From G963662905 sp963662905 (GTDB lineage: Bacteria > Bacteroidota > Bacteroidia > Bacteroidales > WRLA01), in contig CAXXFD010000002.1 of NCBI GenBank assembly GCA_963662905.2, positions 868,001-932,000 on the forward strand: DNA of 64,000 bases, in the 5' to 3' direction. Below, one piece after another: positions 53,963 to 63,320 of this stretch. The translations under genes and the position numbers were made by a program. Every line of letters begins with the position of its first letter. The first letter of the stretch is position 1. Below the pieces are notes generated by a model. It worked only from the letters and a program-made list of their open reading frames with translations, was not told the origin of the DNA and made no database searches.

Positions 53963-54791
53963 TAATTTCCTTCAAAGGAGCTTTACAGGTATTATTTTCG
54001 TCGGTGTAATTGTATTGTCAATTATTTGGCAACCAATAGCTTTTGTATTGTTATTTACTCCGGTTACCTGGCTTACTGTTCATGAATTGGCAAGACTAAT
54101 CAATTCAGGCAATGCACATCTTCAATTGCGGGCACAACTTATTGCTTCTGCAGCAAGTTTGTTGTTCCTGTCCCTTTCCCTTCTCTTACTGTATTACGAT
54201 ATCCCCTCGGCAATCTTTGGCATTGTACTCTTTAGTTTTTTATCGTTGATGATCAGTGAACTTTATTCCCGAAAAAGGAATTTCATCCTGAATTTCTCTG
54301 TCGAATTTTTCAGTATCGCCTATATCGCCCTGCCTTTTACCCTTTTAAGTTATTTAGGAGGAGGCAGTTTCAGAAATTCCGGAACAGAAATCCTGCTCGG
54401 TTTTTTCATTATCCTATGGACATATGACTCCATGGCCTATACAAGCGGCATTTTGTTAGGCAGGCACAAAATATTCCCTGCAATTTCGCCAAAAAAAAGC
54501 TGGGAAGGATTTATTGGCGGGCTGGCTTTTGCCGCAGTTGCTGCATATCTTTTATCCCTGTTTTATCCCGTGATGTCGGTTACTGAATGGATTATTTTTG
54601 CGCTGATCACCGGAATTTTCGGTACTTTTGGCGATCTGAGCGAATCATGGATAAAACGCCAACTGAATGTAAAAGACAGCGGCAGTATCCTGCCCGGGCA
54701 CGGTGGACTGCTCGACCGCTTTGATGCGGTTTTGCTTGCCGCTCCTGCAATTTTCGCCTATTTACTGATCCTCAACGATTTAACGAAATGA
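53955..54791 (+). CDS. cdsA: Phosphatidate cytidylyltransferase
   Basis: A 278-residue integral membrane enzyme that makes CDP-diacylglycerol from phosphatidate and CTP. It starts at GTG 53955 (MINNFLQRSFTG), overlapping the upstream stop. About eight hydrophobic segments are visible; the C-terminal family motif includes GTFGDLSESWIKRQLNVKDSG, cut here for length, and GHGGLLDRFDAVL. The product feeds psd, whose start overlaps its stop by 4 bases. Confidence 0.95.
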   Translation: MINNFLQRSFTGIIFVGVIVLSIIWQPIAFVLLFTPVTWLTVHELARLINSGNAHLQLRAQLIASAASLLFLSLSLLLLYYDIPSAIFGIVLFSFLSLMISELYSRKRNFILNFSVEFFSIAYIALPFTLLSYLGGGSFRNSGTEILLGFFIILWTYDSMAYTSGILLGRHKIFPAISPKKSWEGFIGGLAFAAVAAYLLSLFYPVMSVTEWIIFALITGIFGTFGDLSESWIKRQLNVKDSGSILPGHGGLLDRFDAVLLAAPAIFAYLLILNDLTK

Positions 54792-55444
54792 CAATCCATA
54801 AAGAAGGATACAGGACCATCAGTCTGATTTTTGTCCTTAGTGTTTTTATCATACTGGCACTGAATTATTTCCTGCCACAACAAAGCGTGATCCATTATCT
54901 GCTTTATATTGCTTTAGGTGTTTTTAACGGATTTATCATTCGTTTTTTCCGCTTCCCAAATAAAAACAGAACACAGGATGAAAATGCCATTATTTGCGGT
55001 GCCGACGGAAAAGTTGTGGCCATCGAAGAGGTGGAAGAAAACGAATTCATCAAAGGCCCCTGCATCCAGATATCGGTTTTCATGAGCCCGAACAATGTGC
55101 ACATCAACTGGTATCCGGTTTATGGCGATATTGCGTATTACAAATACCATCCCGGCAAATTCCTTGTTGCCTGGCATCCCAAATCATCAACCTTAAACGA
55201 ACGCACATCTGTTGGAATCCGCACTAAAACTAACAAGCTCATCCTGGTTCGCCAGATTGCCGGAGCCGTTGCCCGTCGCATTGTTTGTTATGCCAATGAA
55301 GGCAATAAAGCGGAGCAGGGACAACAATTAGGCTTTATTAAATTTGGTTCGCGCGTAGATCATTTTATTCCTTTGGATGCCAAAATCAAAGTCAAACTCA
55401 ACGAAGCTGTTTGGGGTGGGCAAACTGTGCTTGCTGCATTTTAA
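54788..55444 (+). CDS. psd: Phosphatidylserine decarboxylase, short (PSD-A) type
   Basis: A 218-residue decarboxylase that turns phosphatidylserine into phosphatidylethanolamine. Two N-terminal hydrophobic segments anchor it. The self-cleavage site is G187-S188 in IKFGSRVDHF; the new N-terminal Ser becomes the pyruvoyl cofactor. SPNNVHINWYP and the DGKVV segment are typical. It is coupled to cdsA by a 4-base overlap, so the operon carries two steps of phosphatidylethanolamine synthesis; the phosphatidylserine synthase is not in the window. Confidence 0.94.
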   Translation: MTIHKEGYRTISLIFVLSVFIILALNYFLPQQSVIHYLLYIALGVFNGFIIRFFRFPNKNRTQDENAIICGADGKVVAIEEVEENEFIKGPCIQISVFMSPNNVHINWYPVYGDIAYYKYHPGKFLVAWHPKSSTLNERTSVGIRTKTNKLILVRQIAGAVARRIVCYANEGNKAEQGQQLGFIKFGSRVDHFIPLDAKIKVKLNEAVWGGQTVLAAF

Positions 55445-55539
55445 CATATCCGCTCGGAGCAAACACTTTTCCAATAATTTAACTAGTTCCTGTCTATATT
55501 CGGGTTTCTGGTTCAGAATGTTCGAGGTCGAGGCATTTT

Positions 55540-55590
55540 TTTTGCTGGAAACGAGGAGTTTACTAGCGTAAATGACTGTTTCCAGCAAAA
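55540..55590. repeat. 13-bp inverted repeat after psd
   Basis: TTTTGCTGGAAAC (55540-55552) and GTTTCCAGCAAAA (55578-55590) are perfect complements around a 25-base loop that has its own small stem (TTAC/GTAA). No T-run on either strand side, so it is not a canonical terminator. Lies in the 293-base gap 55445-55737. Confidence 0.7.
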
Positions 55591-55684
55591 GAAATAACGC
55601 TGAGATCGGACATTATGGACAGAAACCAATTGTATATGGGGCAACTTTTGTCCCTAAGTTACATTATACTATTGTGTGTTCTAC

Positions 55685-55715
55685 TTGCATTTCAATATGC
55701 AATATGCTAATTTTA
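55685..55715 (+). promoter_or_regulatory. Candidate promoter for the BNR-repeat gene
   Basis: TTG at 55685-55687 and TAATTTTA at 55708-55715 are separated by 20 bases; the last base of the -7 box deviates from TAnnTTTG. It is 22 bases upstream of the ATG at 55738. It likely serves both large T9SS genes. Confidence 0.5.
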
Positions 55716-55737
55716 CCGCATTAACTATTAACTATTT

Positions 55738-58700
55738 ATGAAAAAACCAGGAATTTTTACCCTACTTGGCCTGCTGGCCATTTTCTTTTCTGTGCAAACC
55801 ACAGAGGCACAAGAGAATAAAGACTATGCAAACTATCCATACTGGATTGAAATGATGCAGGATCAGGATGTTAATTTTTATGAAGTTCAGGCAGCTTTTG
55901 AAGCCTATTGGAAAGACCGTCCGATTACAAAAGGTTGTGGCTGGAAACCTTTCAAGCGCTGGGAATACCGTATGCAACAAGGCCGCATCAATCCAGACGG
56001 AACGCGCAAAAGCCCTATCCGGGTTTTAAATAGCTATAAAGAATTTACTACAAACACACGTGCTGAGCGTGCCGGTGCATGGGAATGCCTCGGGCCATAC
56101 AACCTCCCCGGAAACGGACGCAGTTATCAGGGACTTGGCCGTATCAATGCGATTGCCTTTCATCCCTCAGATGCCGATGTTATTTATATCGGAGCTCCTG
56201 CCGGAGGCATCTGGATGACCGATCAGGGTGGCAACAACTGGGAAAACCTCGCCGACGACCTGCCAACACTGGGCGTTTCTGCCATTATTGTTGACCGTAC
56301 AAATCCGGAAATAATTTATATTGGTACCGGCGACCGTGACGCTGGAGATGCAGAAGGAATGGGCGTTTTTAAAACTACCGATGGCGGCGAAAACTGGGTG
56401 CGTCAGGAAAGCATGCCGGAAGTAACTGTTGGCGAAATGGTGCAGCATTCTTCCGATCCAAATAAAATCTTTGCAGCCACTTCAGGCGGGATTTATGCCA
56501 CTGAAGATGGCGGCAACACCTGGGCTGAGCAGGAAAACGGAAATTTCAAACAAATCGTAGCCTGCCCTAATGATCCGGCGATCATGTATGCCACTTCATC
56601 AGGGAATTTTTACCGCACAGCAGATGAAGGAGCAAACTGGGAATACATCAGCAATGGAATTACACCGGGTTCGCGCGGTGTTATTGCTGTTTCGGCTGCC
56701 GATCCCGCTGTGGTATATTTTATGCAGTCCAACTCATCGAATGGTTTCAAAGCTATCTACCGTTCAAGCGATTATGGCCAAAGCTTTGTAATGCAGGCCG
56801 ATTCGCCTAACATCCTCGAATGGAGCTGCTCCGGGAACAGTGGCGGTGGCCAAGGCTGGTATGACCTGAGCCTTGAAGCCGATCCGGAAGATGCCATGCG
56901 CGTTTATGCCGGCGGCGTAAATGTCTGGATGTCAACTGATGGCGGACAAAGCTGGGATATCAAAGCGCATTGGTCGGGCGGCTGCAACGAACCTACCGTA
57001 CATGCCGACCAGCACATTTTCCACTTTTCGCCTGTTGACGGCAAACTCTATATCGGAAATGACGGCGGAATTTACAGCACAACTTCTGATGCCGAATCTT
57101 TCGACCTGCTCACAAACGGCCTTGCCATTAGCCAGGTATATAAAATCGGCCAAAGCGAAACCAATAAAGATATGATTATCAACGGATACCAGGACAATGG
57201 CACATCAACTTATACAGGAACGCCATTCTGGAAAGCGGTTATTGGTGGCGATGGAATGGAATGTCTGGTAGATTATTCCAATGACAGCTGGAGCTATGGA
57301 ACTGTTTATTACGGAAGCATTTACAGGCTTTATAACAATAACTACAATGCAAATATCGCCGGAGAGGGCGTTGGAGGCATAACAGAATCAGGCGCATGGG
57401 TAACTCCCTATTGCCTGCACGAAGGCGACCCGAAAATCATGTTTGGCGGATATAAAAACATCTGGCGCACAAATAATTGCCAGGCCAACAATGTCAGCTG
57501 GCAAAAAATAAGCAATTTCGGTGGGGATAACGCCAAAATTGTAGAACACAGCCCGGCAGATTATGACCTCTTCTTTGCCGTAAAAGGCAATGGGCTTACC
57601 TATCGTTGTGAAAATGTGAACGCAGCCAGCCCGGAATGGGAAGATATTACGGATAAACTTCCAAACGGAAGCACCCCGGGAGATATTGAATGCCATCCTT
57701 TTGATGCCAATATCGTATATTTATCCCAGGGTGGCAGGATTTTCAAATCAGAAGACCGTGGAAATAACTGGGAAAATATTTCTGCTAACCTGCCCAATAT
57801 CTATTATAGTTCCATCGCGTTTTACGAAAACAGCATCGACGGAATTTATGTAAGCTCTAATATGGGCGTTTTCTATCGCGACGCTTTCCTTGATGAATGG
57901 GTTTACTTCAATGAAGGACTGCCGGTTGATGCATCGGTAAATGAAGTGGAAATATATCTTGAGGAAGAAAATCCTGAAAATGACGTAATCCGTGCCGGTA
58001 CTTATGGCAGGGGCACATGGACATCACCAACTTATAAGTACCAGCCTGTTGCCGATTTCGTTGCATTGGGCGAAACAACCATCCCCGGTGGCGGCGAAGT
58101 AGCATTCAAAGATATGTCTGCCGGCGTCCCGACCAACCGTGTATGGGAATTTGAAGGCGGCCAACCCGCTACATCAAACGAGCGCAATCCTGTGGTAACC
58201 TACACATCAGAAGGCACTTTTAAAGTAACACTTACTGTAAGCAATGATGAAGGCACAGACTCAAAAACAGTTGAATCCATGATTATTGTTAGCGGAAGCA
58301 TACTTCCGGCAGCAGGTTTTTATACAGAAAACCGATTTGAATGTTCCGGTAAAGCCATTCATTTTTACGACACATCGCTTTACGCGCCTATTTCATGGAA
58401 TTGGGAATTTAGTCCGAATACAGTAAATTTTGTAGAAGGAACATCGGCAACCAGCCAAAACCCAATTGTTGAATTTGACGGAACCGGCGCCTATGGTGTG
58501 AAACTGACCGTTGCCAATGTAAACGGCAGTGCCGAAGCAAGCATCAATGATTATATCCATTTGGGCGGCGCCGCTGCTCCTTTCCTGGAAGATTTTGAAA
58601 ATATGCAGGACAAAGCCTACAGCTGGACAATTGATAATCCTGATGGTGAAATTACATGGGCTTTGGATGAGCTCTCCGACGGCAACCATACGATGTTCAT

Positions 58701-59385
58701 GAATTTCTATGATTATAAAAAATTACATGCCCGTGATTATCTGATTTCGCCACCAATTGATTTAAGCAATTTGGATCTGGCTCTTCTGAAACTGGATTAC
58801 GCCTATACCGACCGCCTCTCATTACATGATTCACTGATCATTTCTGTATCAGGCGACTGTGGTGAAAGCTGGACACGCGTTTATGCCAATGCTGATGACG
58901 GAAACGGAAGTTTCATCACCGCAGAACAGGATATGGAAAGTTTTATTCCCCAAACGGAAGAAGACTGGTGCGGTAGCGGCTATGGCGCTGATTGCATCAA
59001 TTTGGACATATCTGCTTTTGCCGGCCAGCCCAACATCCGTTTGCGTTTCGAGTCTTATAATTTCTATGGGAATAATATGTACCTCGATAATATCGAAATC
59101 ACCAACGATATCACAGCAATTTTTGAAGAGCAAAACAATAGCGGTGATATTCAGCTTTATCCAAACCCGGCACAGGGATTTGTTGAGCTTAGCGGCCAGC
59201 TTCCGGAGGGCAATGTACTAATCAGCCTTGTGGATGTAACAGGAAAAACAATGCTCGAAACATCCCGGACACTGACCAAAGGCACGAAAGAACGTCTTGA
59301 GCTTGATAATATCCCGACAGGTATTTATCTGCTGCGCATAGAATCCGTCAATGGGACAAGCAACCGCAGCCTTATTGTTAAATAG
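55738..59385 (+). CDS. Large secreted BNR/sortilin-repeat protein with PKD and MAM-like modules and T9SS domain
   Basis: A 1215-residue secreted protein with a signal peptide (MKKPGIFTLLGLLAIFF). Residues about 100-760 form repeats of the BNR/VPS10 type (TTDGGENW, TEDGGNTW, TADEGANW, STDGGQSW, SEDRGNNW), a beta-propeller fold. Two PKD-like domains follow (about 775-855 and 860-940), then a MAM/jelly-roll-like module with FLEDFEN (about 945-1125). The last ~85 residues are a T9SS type A sorting domain (LYPNPAQGFVEL and DVTGKTML, ending NRSLIVK). It resembles adhesins or propeller glycan-binding proteins. It shares its PKD-PKD-MAM part with the next gene, 27 bases downstream. Confidence 0.88.
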   Translation: MKKPGIFTLLGLLAIFFSVQTTEAQENKDYANYPYWIEMMQDQDVNFYEVQAAFEAYWKDRPITKGCGWKPFKRWEYRMQQGRINPDGTRKSPIRVLNSYKEFTTNTRAERAGAWECLGPYNLPGNGRSYQGLGRINAIAFHPSDADVIYIGAPAGGIWMTDQGGNNWENLADDLPTLGVSAIIVDRTNPEIIYIGTGDRDAGDAEGMGVFKTTDGGENWVRQESMPEVTVGEMVQHSSDPNKIFAATSGGIYATEDGGNTWAEQENGNFKQIVACPNDPAIMYATSSGNFYRTADEGANWEYISNGITPGSRGVIAVSAADPAVVYFMQSNSSNGFKAIYRSSDYGQSFVMQADSPNILEWSCSGNSGGGQGWYDLSLEADPEDAMRVYAGGVNVWMSTDGGQSWDIKAHWSGGCNEPTVHADQHIFHFSPVDGKLYIGNDGGIYSTTSDAESFDLLTNGLAISQVYKIGQSETNKDMIINGYQDNGTSTYTGTPFWKAVIGGDGMECLVDYSNDSWSYGTVYYGSIYRLYNNNYNANIAGEGVGGITESGAWVTPYCLHEGDPKIMFGGYKNIWRTNNCQANNVSWQKISNFGGDNAKIVEHSPADYDLFFAVKGNGLTYRCENVNAASPEWEDITDKLPNGSTPGDIECHPFDANIVYLSQGGRIFKSEDRGNNWENISANLPNIYYSSIAFYENSIDGIYVSSNMGVFYRDAFLDEWVYFNEGLPVDASVNEVEIYLEEENPENDVIRAGTYGRGTWTSPTYKYQPVADFVALGETTIPGGGEVAFKDMSAGVPTNRVWEFEGGQPATSNERNPVVTYTSEGTFKVTLTVSNDEGTDSKTVESMIIVSGSILPAAGFYTENRFECSGKAIHFYDTSLYAPISWNWEFSPNTVNFVEGTSATSQNPIVEFDGTGAYGVKLTVANVNGSAEASINDYIHLGGAAAPFLEDFENMQDKAYSWTIDNPDGEITWALDELSDGNHTMFMNFYDYKKLHARDYLISPPIDLSNLDLALLKLDYAYTDRLSLHDSLIISVSGDCGESWTRVYANADDGNGSFITAEQDMESFIPQTEEDWCGSGYGADCINLDISAFAGQPNIRLRFESYNFYGNNMYLDNIEITNDITAIFEEQNNSGDIQLYPNPAQGFVELSGQLPEGNVLISLVDVTGKTMLETSRTLTKGTKERLELDNIPTGIYLLRIESVNGTSNRSLIVK

Positions 59386-59412
59386 AAAATCAAACCCTAA
59401 TCAACCCAAAAA

Positions 59413-62400
59413 ATGAAATACTTTCTTAATTTCTCAATACTGATCCTGATGCTGGCCTTTGGAACCGGCATCAGGGCTCAGTTTGTCAGTCCTGAACGGG
59501 CACAGAAAGTTGCCCAAAACCTATTTGCAGAACGAGCCCTCGCTGCAGGAATCGACCTCAGAAATGATGTTAGCTTCCAGGCAGTTGACCAGATTGAAAA
59601 AGACGGCCAGGCTGCGATTTACATTTTTAACGAATCCAATGGAAATGGCTTTGTACTGATGAGTGCCGACGAACGTGCCTATCCAGTATTGGGATATTCG
59701 TTTGAAGGCAGTTTTTCGAAACATCAGCTACATCCGTCTATTGAAGAATGGATGAACAGCTACAGCGCGCAAATCGCTAAAATCCGCTCTGAGAATTATC
59801 CTGTTGGTGATAAAACCCGCACGGCATGGAAACGATATGAAAATGAATCACGCGCAGCCGTTCGTTCTATAGAACATCTGGTTACTTCCATCTGGGGGCA
59901 GGATTGCTTCTACAATGAAATGTGCCCTGTGGACAATATCGGCGCATGCGGTCATGCACGCGTTGGTTGCGTGGCCACAGCAATGGCGCAAATCCTGCGG
60001 TATCACAAATGGCCTCAGCAAGGAGAAGGCAGCCACAGTTACACTTCTTCTTATGGGGTATTGTCCGTAAATTTTATGGCAGCAACATATGATTACGATC
60101 AAATGCCTGATTACCTCACAGACTACAATTTTGAAGTTGCTGAAATAGGTTACCATTGTGGAGTAAGTGTGGACATGGGTTATGGTCCTGGCGGTTCAGG
60201 AGCTTACAGTCAGGATGTTGCAGACGCGTTGATCAACCATTTCCGTTGCGATGCAGCAACGACACAGTACCATAGCAAATCAGCCTATACCAATGAAGAG
60301 TGGGAGAACATGGTTCGTAATGACCTGGATAACGGCCTACCGATTTATTATAGCGGCAGCGGCTCAGGGGGCCATGCATTTGTACTCGACGGATACCAGG
60401 AAACCAGTCATTTTCATTTCAACTGGGGATGGGGCGGATTGTATAACGGATTTTATTACCTGAACAACCTCAATCCGGGCACGCACAACTATTCCTCCAG
60501 CCAGGCAGCCGTTTTTGGCATCCAGTCGGAACAAGCTCCTGTTGTTGATTTTGAAGCTTCGACAAATATTGTTCTGACCGGAGAAGGCATCAATTTTGAA
60601 GATCACTCAACAAGCAACCCCAACCAATGGCAATGGACTTTTGAAGGCGGCACACCGGCATCTTCCAGCCAGCAAAATCCACAAAACATCAAATATTACA
60701 CAGCCGGAACCTATTCTGTAACGCTAAAGGCATATAATGTAAACGGCAATGCAACAGAAGTGAAACAGGGTTTTATAACAGTGAGTGATGACGCCTTGCC
60801 CCTGGCTGATTTTGCTGCAGAAGACACCATTGTCTATGTAGAATATTCCAGCCTCAAATTCCGAAACTTCAGTCAAAACGGAGCCGACAGTTATAAATGG
60901 ATTTTTGAACCTGCTTCCATCAGCTATACCAATGGCACTTCTTCAACATCCGAAGAACCACGTGTGCGCTTCAATGAAGCAGGTCAATACAACGTTAGCC
61001 TGATTGCGTACAACCAAAATGGTTCCGACACAATGCTTCGCCAGCAATACATCTATGCAGGCGGTTACCCGATACCATTTTACGAAAATTTTGAACTGGC
61101 CTTTGCCTTTACCGAAAAATGGGAAATTGAAAACAATGACGGAACAATAGGCTGGGATGGATATTACAAAATTTCAGGAAATGGCAACAGCCGGCGTGCA
61201 GCATGGATGAATTGCTACGACTACGCTGCTGTTGGGCAACGCGACCAACTGATTAGTCCTGCATTGAACACAGTAGGTCACAACCAGCTGTTCCTGGACT
61301 TCGTTCATGCTTATGCTGCTTACAATGATACGCGCCGTGATTCATTGATTGTGAAAGTATCGACTAATGCCGGATCGACATGGAAACGGGTAGCCGCTTA
61401 CGGTGAAGACGGAAACGGAAGCTTTGCCACAACTCCGGCCACTACCTACCTTTTTGAACCCGATGCTGCAGACCAGTTTTGCGGTGTAGGTTATGGAAGC
61501 GAATGCTATACCATCGACCTCACAGAATATGCCGGCAACCCCAATCTGAAAATCATGTTTGAATCATGGAATGGCCATGGAAACAGTATTTATGTTGATG
61601 ATGTACTTGTGCACGATCCGGGTGTTTATGCCGGTTTTAGCTCGGATGTAACCGAATTCTGCGAAAACGGTGATGTGAATTTCTTTGAGAATGCACGTGG
61701 TGAGCCTACATCCTGGAAATGGAACTTTGAAGGGGGTACGCCTGCAACATCTACGGAACAAAATCCAGCCGGAATTCACTACGACAGTCCCGGATATTAC
61801 GAAGTTGAGCTTATTGTGAGCAATGGCATATATTCAGATACGCTCACCGTGGATAAATACATTGGCGTGCTCACAACACCCGGACAGGCTCCTGTGCCCA
61901 ACGCCCCTGATGAATTATGCCAGGATGGCGCCAGCAGTTTCATTTCGGTTGCTGCCGTGGAATATGCACAAAGCTACAACTGGGAAATCCTGCCAAATGA
62001 GGCCGGAATTATTTCAGGTAACGGAACTTTTGCCAGCATCAACTGGGCCGAAGATTTTTATGGCACTGCTGAACTCCGTGTCCAGGCTGCCAACATATGT
62101 GGTGAAGGCACATTTTCTGACCCGAAAGTGATTACAATACATGAAACACCTGTCGCCTTTGCTGGTGATGACCAGGAAATTTCTTCCGGCGAAAGCGCCA
62201 TACTGGAAGGCTCGGCAAGTGGAGCAGGCGGATTCTATACATACCATTGGGAGCCAGCCGATATGTTGGTAAACCCGGATATTCAAAACCCGGAAACAGT
62301 AGCACTCAGCAACAGCCAGTGGTTCTGGCTTCAGGCTGCTGATAGCGAAACATCATGCGAAAGCAAAGCTGATTCTGTTTTTATTATGATTCAGGGTGAT

Positions 62401-63132
62401 GTGCTTGCAGTAACAGCAAGTGCTGATCCGGCGGCAATCTGTGCCGGTGAAAACAGCCAGCTAAATGCTGCGGCAACAGGTGGCGGCGGAAGTTATGAAT
62501 ACGTTTGGACATCCAATCCCCTGGGTTTTGAAAGCACAGAAGCCAATCCCATGGTAAATCCGGATAATTCAGCATGGTACATTGTTGAAGTCCGTGATGG
62601 AAGCAATACAGCCAAAGACAGCGTTTTCATCGAAGTTTATGCGCTTCCTATTGTAAATCTCGGCCCCGATTCCACAATCTGCGACAACCAAAGTATAACC
62701 CTGGATGCCGGTGAAGCTGCATCTTACGCCTGGTCGAATGGTGAAACAGGCCGTTATCTGGAAGTAGATAAAAATACTTTTGGCCTGGGAAGCCATGAAA
62801 TCTGGGTAGATGTGACCAATGAAAACAATTGCGCTAAACGCGATGATGTGACCATTGAACTCATTGTCTGCACAGGAATAGAAGAATCATTTGCAGGTAA
62901 ATTGAAGCTCTATCCCAACCCGGCGCAGGACATCCTGAATATTGATGGTGGCGGAATAAAAATCATCAAAATGGAAATCTACGCAGCGGATGGCCGAATC
63001 ATAAAAAGTGTTCAGGACTGGAATGCTTCCACTGCTTCGCTCTCACTTCAGGGGCTGCACGATGGATTGTATTTCATTCGCATCTATCATGAAGATGGTC
63101 TCCTAAATGATAGTTTCGTTATAAAACATTAA
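59413..63132 (+). CDS. Secreted C10-family cysteine protease with PKD/MAM-like modules and T9SS domain
   Basis: A 1239-residue protein with signal peptide (MKYFLNFSILILMLAFGTG). Residues about 20-150 look like a Spi_C10-type propeptide. The streptopain-like (C10) domain spans about 155-375, with catalytic C186 in GHARVGCVATAMAQIL and H321 in SGGHAFVLDGY, then HFNWGWGG. Two PKD-like modules, a MAM/jelly-roll-like module (YENFELAF to VDDVLV) and further PKD/Ig-like modules follow, ending in a T9SS sorting domain (LYPNPAQDIL). Relatives in this phylum include periodontain and interpain; degradation of host or environmental protein is likely. Confidence 0.93.
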   Translation: MKYFLNFSILILMLAFGTGIRAQFVSPERAQKVAQNLFAERALAAGIDLRNDVSFQAVDQIEKDGQAAIYIFNESNGNGFVLMSADERAYPVLGYSFEGSFSKHQLHPSIEEWMNSYSAQIAKIRSENYPVGDKTRTAWKRYENESRAAVRSIEHLVTSIWGQDCFYNEMCPVDNIGACGHARVGCVATAMAQILRYHKWPQQGEGSHSYTSSYGVLSVNFMAATYDYDQMPDYLTDYNFEVAEIGYHCGVSVDMGYGPGGSGAYSQDVADALINHFRCDAATTQYHSKSAYTNEEWENMVRNDLDNGLPIYYSGSGSGGHAFVLDGYQETSHFHFNWGWGGLYNGFYYLNNLNPGTHNYSSSQAAVFGIQSEQAPVVDFEASTNIVLTGEGINFEDHSTSNPNQWQWTFEGGTPASSSQQNPQNIKYYTAGTYSVTLKAYNVNGNATEVKQGFITVSDDALPLADFAAEDTIVYVEYSSLKFRNFSQNGADSYKWIFEPASISYTNGTSSTSEEPRVRFNEAGQYNVSLIAYNQNGSDTMLRQQYIYAGGYPIPFYENFELAFAFTEKWEIENNDGTIGWDGYYKISGNGNSRRAAWMNCYDYAAVGQRDQLISPALNTVGHNQLFLDFVHAYAAYNDTRRDSLIVKVSTNAGSTWKRVAAYGEDGNGSFATTPATTYLFEPDAADQFCGVGYGSECYTIDLTEYAGNPNLKIMFESWNGHGNSIYVDDVLVHDPGVYAGFSSDVTEFCENGDVNFFENARGEPTSWKWNFEGGTPATSTEQNPAGIHYDSPGYYEVELIVSNGIYSDTLTVDKYIGVLTTPGQAPVPNAPDELCQDGASSFISVAAVEYAQSYNWEILPNEAGIISGNGTFASINWAEDFYGTAELRVQAANICGEGTFSDPKVITIHETPVAFAGDDQEISSGESAILEGSASGAGGFYTYHWEPADMLVNPDIQNPETVALSNSQWFWLQAADSETSCESKADSVFIMIQGDVLAVTASADPAAICAGENSQLNAAATGGGGSYEYVWTSNPLGFESTEANPMVNPDNSAWYIVEVRDGSNTAKDSVFIEVYALPIVNLGPDSTICDNQSITLDAGEAASYAWSNGETGRYLEVDKNTFGLGSHEIWVDVTNENNCAKRDDVTIELIVCTGIEESFAGKLKLYPNPAQDILNIDGGGIKIIKMEIYAADGRIIKSVQDWNASTASLSLQGLHDGLYFIRIYHEDGLLNDSFVIKH

Positions 63133-63150
63133 TAACCAATAGATTTACTG

Positions 63151-63181
63151 AAAACCGGGAAGCTCTTCTTTCCGGTTTTTT
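63151..63181 (+). terminator. Intrinsic terminator after the C10 protease gene
   Basis: AAAACCGG and CCGGTTTT enclose an AAG/CTT inner pair with a 4-5 base loop, followed by a run of T. It ends the operon of the two large T9SS genes, 18 bases after the stop. Confidence 0.85.
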
Positions 63182-63320
63182 TATGTCGATGAATGTAACT
63201 CCATTCATCCGTATCAAACTGCTTGTTAAAAAATGATATACATTTAATATTGAAAACTTTGCGGGTTAACGGCTGGTCAAATCAGGGAAATTGAAAAATA
63301 ACACTACCTTTATCTCATCA

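Noticed and set aside
54788..55444. Unusual cleavage site of the decarboxylase (FGSR instead of LGST)
   Set aside because: This is normal for the short PSD-A type; not a sign of inactivation.
55328..55588. Open frame of 86 residues on the minus strand through the psd 3' end and palindrome
   Set aside because: It overlaps psd antisense and a palindrome, has no protein-like features, and the coding frame of psd explains the composition.
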